A DNA stretch of 64,000 nt, taken from Anaerolineae bacterium (lineage in GTDB: Bacteria; Chloroflexota; Anaerolineae; Aggregatilineales; J027). This document shows positions 62,560-64,000 of this stretch, piece after piece. Under the pieces are notes generated by a model. The model was given only the letters and a program-made list of their open reading frames with translations, searched no databases and had not been told where the DNA came from. Each line of letters starts with the position of its first letter. The stretch's first letter is position 1. Position numbers and translations under genes: made by a program. The stretch covers positions 369,896 through 433,895 of the forward strand of contig JAJTXY010000001.1 of assembly GCA_021463865.1 (NCBI GenBank), given 5' to 3'.

Positions 62560-62610
62560 TTTCCCTAAATTAGTGTAGGATAAAAGCTAATTTGGGGAAA
62601 TTTGTTTTTA
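62560..62610 (+). terminator. Strong intrinsic terminator after ugd
   Basis: TTTCCCTAAATTAG (62560-62573) pairs with CTAATTTGGGGAAA (62587-62600), one mismatch, followed by TTTGTTTTTA. Confidence 0.9.
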
Positions 62611-62629
62611 TCTAAAAGGGGATTGATAG

Positions 62630-63916
62630 ATGCTCACTGACGAACAAATCCAGTTTTGGGAAAATCTTCTTGCAGATATGGAATCAGATCAACGATTCAT
62701 GATTGAACGAAAGTATAGGGAAGAAATTCGTATAAAGGTACGTCCTGAGATACAGGATTTGTTGCGTCGTTTCATTACTGGAAAAATAGACACTGAAAAA
62801 TTGCGCTCCACCTTTGATGCAAAAACCAGAAAAGAATGGGATGTGTTTGGTCTCAAAGGACTATCGGGAGCTATGTTTCTCAATAAGCTAGTGAAGCATA
62901 TACCCGATAAAGCATTACTCACCGCAGAGCTTCGTAGTGTTATGAGGGTTCCTTCGTCTGCCGATCAAGCCCGCCGACAAATGCAAGGTTTCCAAACTTT
63001 TCTGGAGGAACAAATTGAAACGGGCCAAACGACGAGACGCTTGGTTGAACCTGCTCGGATGCCTGTCTTGATTAGCGCTTGTTGGCACATGCAGGATACA
63101 GATAGGTGGCCCATTTTTTATCAATCCAAGCGACAAACGCTAGAGGCTGTAGGACTATATATTCCTCATCAAGATTCAGCCGAAAACTATCTTGTCTTTC
63201 GAGATGTATTTTTAGCTTTGGGCAAGTCTCTTCAATTAACTAATTGGCGACTAGAAAGCCTGTGTACATGGTATCAAATGCAGTATTCTGGCAGCACTGT
63301 TGCCCCAGAAGAAGAAGCATTTGCCTCAGAAACGATATCGGCAACCGCTGATATGCCAATAATGCACCATTTGCCTGAGCGTGAAGAAATTGGGCACACT
63401 CAAGTTCAGGTGCTTCTTGCCAAGTTAGGAAAGCATTTTGGTCGAAAGATATGGATTGCAGCCAATGACCATAACAGGTCTTGGAATAATGAACGGTTAG
63501 GCGATTATAGTTTGGGTACATTGCCGGAATTTCCCGGCATTGGTCGCAAAACTCAGCGCATGATTGAACTCATTGATGTTTTGTGGCTAGAGGGTCGAAG
63601 GATTGTTGCAGCCTTTGAAGTAGAAAAGACCACCTCTATCTACTCAGGTCTCCTGCGTCTTTCAGATGTATCAATTACTCTGGGGAATTTTAACTTTCCT
63701 CTCTATATCGTAGCGCCAGAAGCCCGTTTAAAAGATGTTCGTGAGCAACTTTCTAGGGCGACTTTTCAGTCTTTGGAATTACACCGACGTTGTGGATTTT
63801 TTTCATACGAGCAGTTAATTCATGATTTCGAAACGATGATTAATTGGGCGAGTGACCCGCAAGTAATTGGGAAGTTGGCGGAATACGTGGCTGATAATAT
63901 CTACCCTGATTGCTAG
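62630..63916 (+). CDS. Putative restriction endonuclease-like protein
   Basis: A 428-residue protein without signal or membrane helix. The N-terminal 220 residues are helical and charged and I do not recognise them. The C-terminal region (about 255-395) aligns with the interrupted endonuclease at 36423: shared HTQVQ, KIWIAAND, IDVLW, AAFEVEKTTS, SGLLRL and YIVAPEA. The likely catalytic set is D316, E330 and E332 (D-x13-E-x-E; Lys333 follows). The gene is AT-richer than ugd. No methyltransferase is seen to its left; a partner may lie beyond the right edge. AAGGGG precedes the ATG. Nuclease activity is inferred. Confidence 0.6.
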   Translation: MLTDEQIQFWENLLADMESDQRFMIERKYREEIRIKVRPEIQDLLRRFITGKIDTEKLRSTFDAKTRKEWDVFGLKGLSGAMFLNKLVKHIPDKALLTAELRSVMRVPSSADQARRQMQGFQTFLEEQIETGQTTRRLVEPARMPVLISACWHMQDTDRWPIFYQSKRQTLEAVGLYIPHQDSAENYLVFRDVFLALGKSLQLTNWRLESLCTWYQMQYSGSTVAPEEEAFASETISATADMPIMHHLPEREEIGHTQVQVLLAKLGKHFGRKIWIAANDHNRSWNNERLGDYSLGTLPEFPGIGRKTQRMIELIDVLWLEGRRIVAAFEVEKTTSIYSGLLRLSDVSITLGNFNFPLYIVAPEARLKDVREQLSRATFQSLELHRRCGFFSYEQLIHDFETMINWASDPQVIGKLAEYVADNIYPDC

Positions 63917-63918
63917 TG

Positions 63919-63991
63919 GTCGTTCATGAAAAATGAGCCAAACTGGTGTTTATCAAGGACATCAGCAAGGGACAAGTAATTCATGAACGAC
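63919..63991. repeat. Perfect 12-bp inverted repeat at the window edge
   Basis: GTCGTTCATGAA (63919-63930) and TTCATGAACGAC (63980-63991), 49 bases apart; each contains the palindrome TTCATGAA. The right copy covers a possible start codon of the next gene, so it may be an operator, or the arms may be ends of a small element. Confidence 0.6.
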
Positions 63992-64000
63992 AATGTAATT
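63983..64000 (+). CDS. Possible start of the next gene (partial)
   Basis: ATG at 63983 opens a frame reading MNDNVI to the edge, with AAGGGACAAG upstream. Six codons only, so it is a tentative call. Confidence 0.25.

Overview
The window looks like a chromosomal segment of a heterotrophic, Gram-variable bacterium, most likely Chloroflexota (Anaerolineae-like). The clues are a fused single-chain glycyl-tRNA synthetase, a Ser/Thr kinase with an extracytoplasmic TPR tail, a DsbA-cyclophilin fusion lipoprotein, several GT-C (GT39 and DUF2142) mannosyltransferase-like proteins, Thr/Pro-rich secreted linkers and a PucC-type transporter without photosynthesis genes. This placement is inference from gene content only. 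GTG and TTG starts are common. Several promoter candidates have an extended -10 (TGnTAnAAT).

Layout. 1-3831: end of an upstream gene and its terminator, then glyQS and a DUF1349 protein. 7886-3828 (minus): kinase, DsbA-like lipoprotein and DUF4291 gene in one tight operon. 9301-7967 (minus): NfeD-type membrane serine protease. 9402-21159 (plus): a compact ten-gene run (phospholipase-C-like protein, galE, two GT-C enzymes, GT4, acetyltransferase, DsbA-cyclophilin fusion, hydrolase, TPR protein, frameshifted rhomboid), probably surface glycan and envelope functions. 21194-22768: icd and a small helical protein. 24997-22794 (minus): three envelope genes, the last a frameshifted lipase-like hydrolase. 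25262-30812 (plus): secreted LppX/LolA-like protein, AIM24, cyclophilin, orphan biotin carrier, second DUF2142 enzyme. 31794-30865 (minus): two small membrane proteins. 32013-36389 (plus): GT4, a flippase-like membrane protein, an unknown protein and a DICT-domain histidine kinase.

36423-38616 is an AT-richer restriction-modification locus. Its endonuclease gene is interrupted by a 90-bp palindromic MITE-like element. Exact removal of the element plus one target duplication restores one reading frame. The adjacent beta-class methyltransferase is intact. A distantly related nuclease-like protein (shared WIA-ND and D...ExE signatures) is encoded at 62630-63916, beside a perfect 12-bp inverted repeat at the right edge.

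38623-41121: strong promoter, T-box riboswitch with terminator, a 64-codon leader cistron with no threonine codon, and thrS lacking the TGS domain. 46490-41171 (minus): pcrA/uvrD-type helicase, maf, class B penicillin-binding lipoprotein. 46714-51134 (plus): thioredoxin-NHL protein, PucC-type transporter, HAD phosphatase. 57088-51582 (minus): a complete general amino-acid ABC transporter (aapJQMP order) with unusually large permeases, flanked by a VOC protein and an acetyltransferase. 57951-62533 (plus): flippase-like protein, FAD amine-oxidase-like protein, Thr/Pro-linker protein and UDP-glucose dehydrogenase, again suggesting polysaccharide or lipid-glycan synthesis.

No tRNA, rRNA, CRISPR array, full-length insertion sequence or prophage was seen. 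The only gene-free stretch over 300 bases (38617-39048) is filled by the T-box leader.
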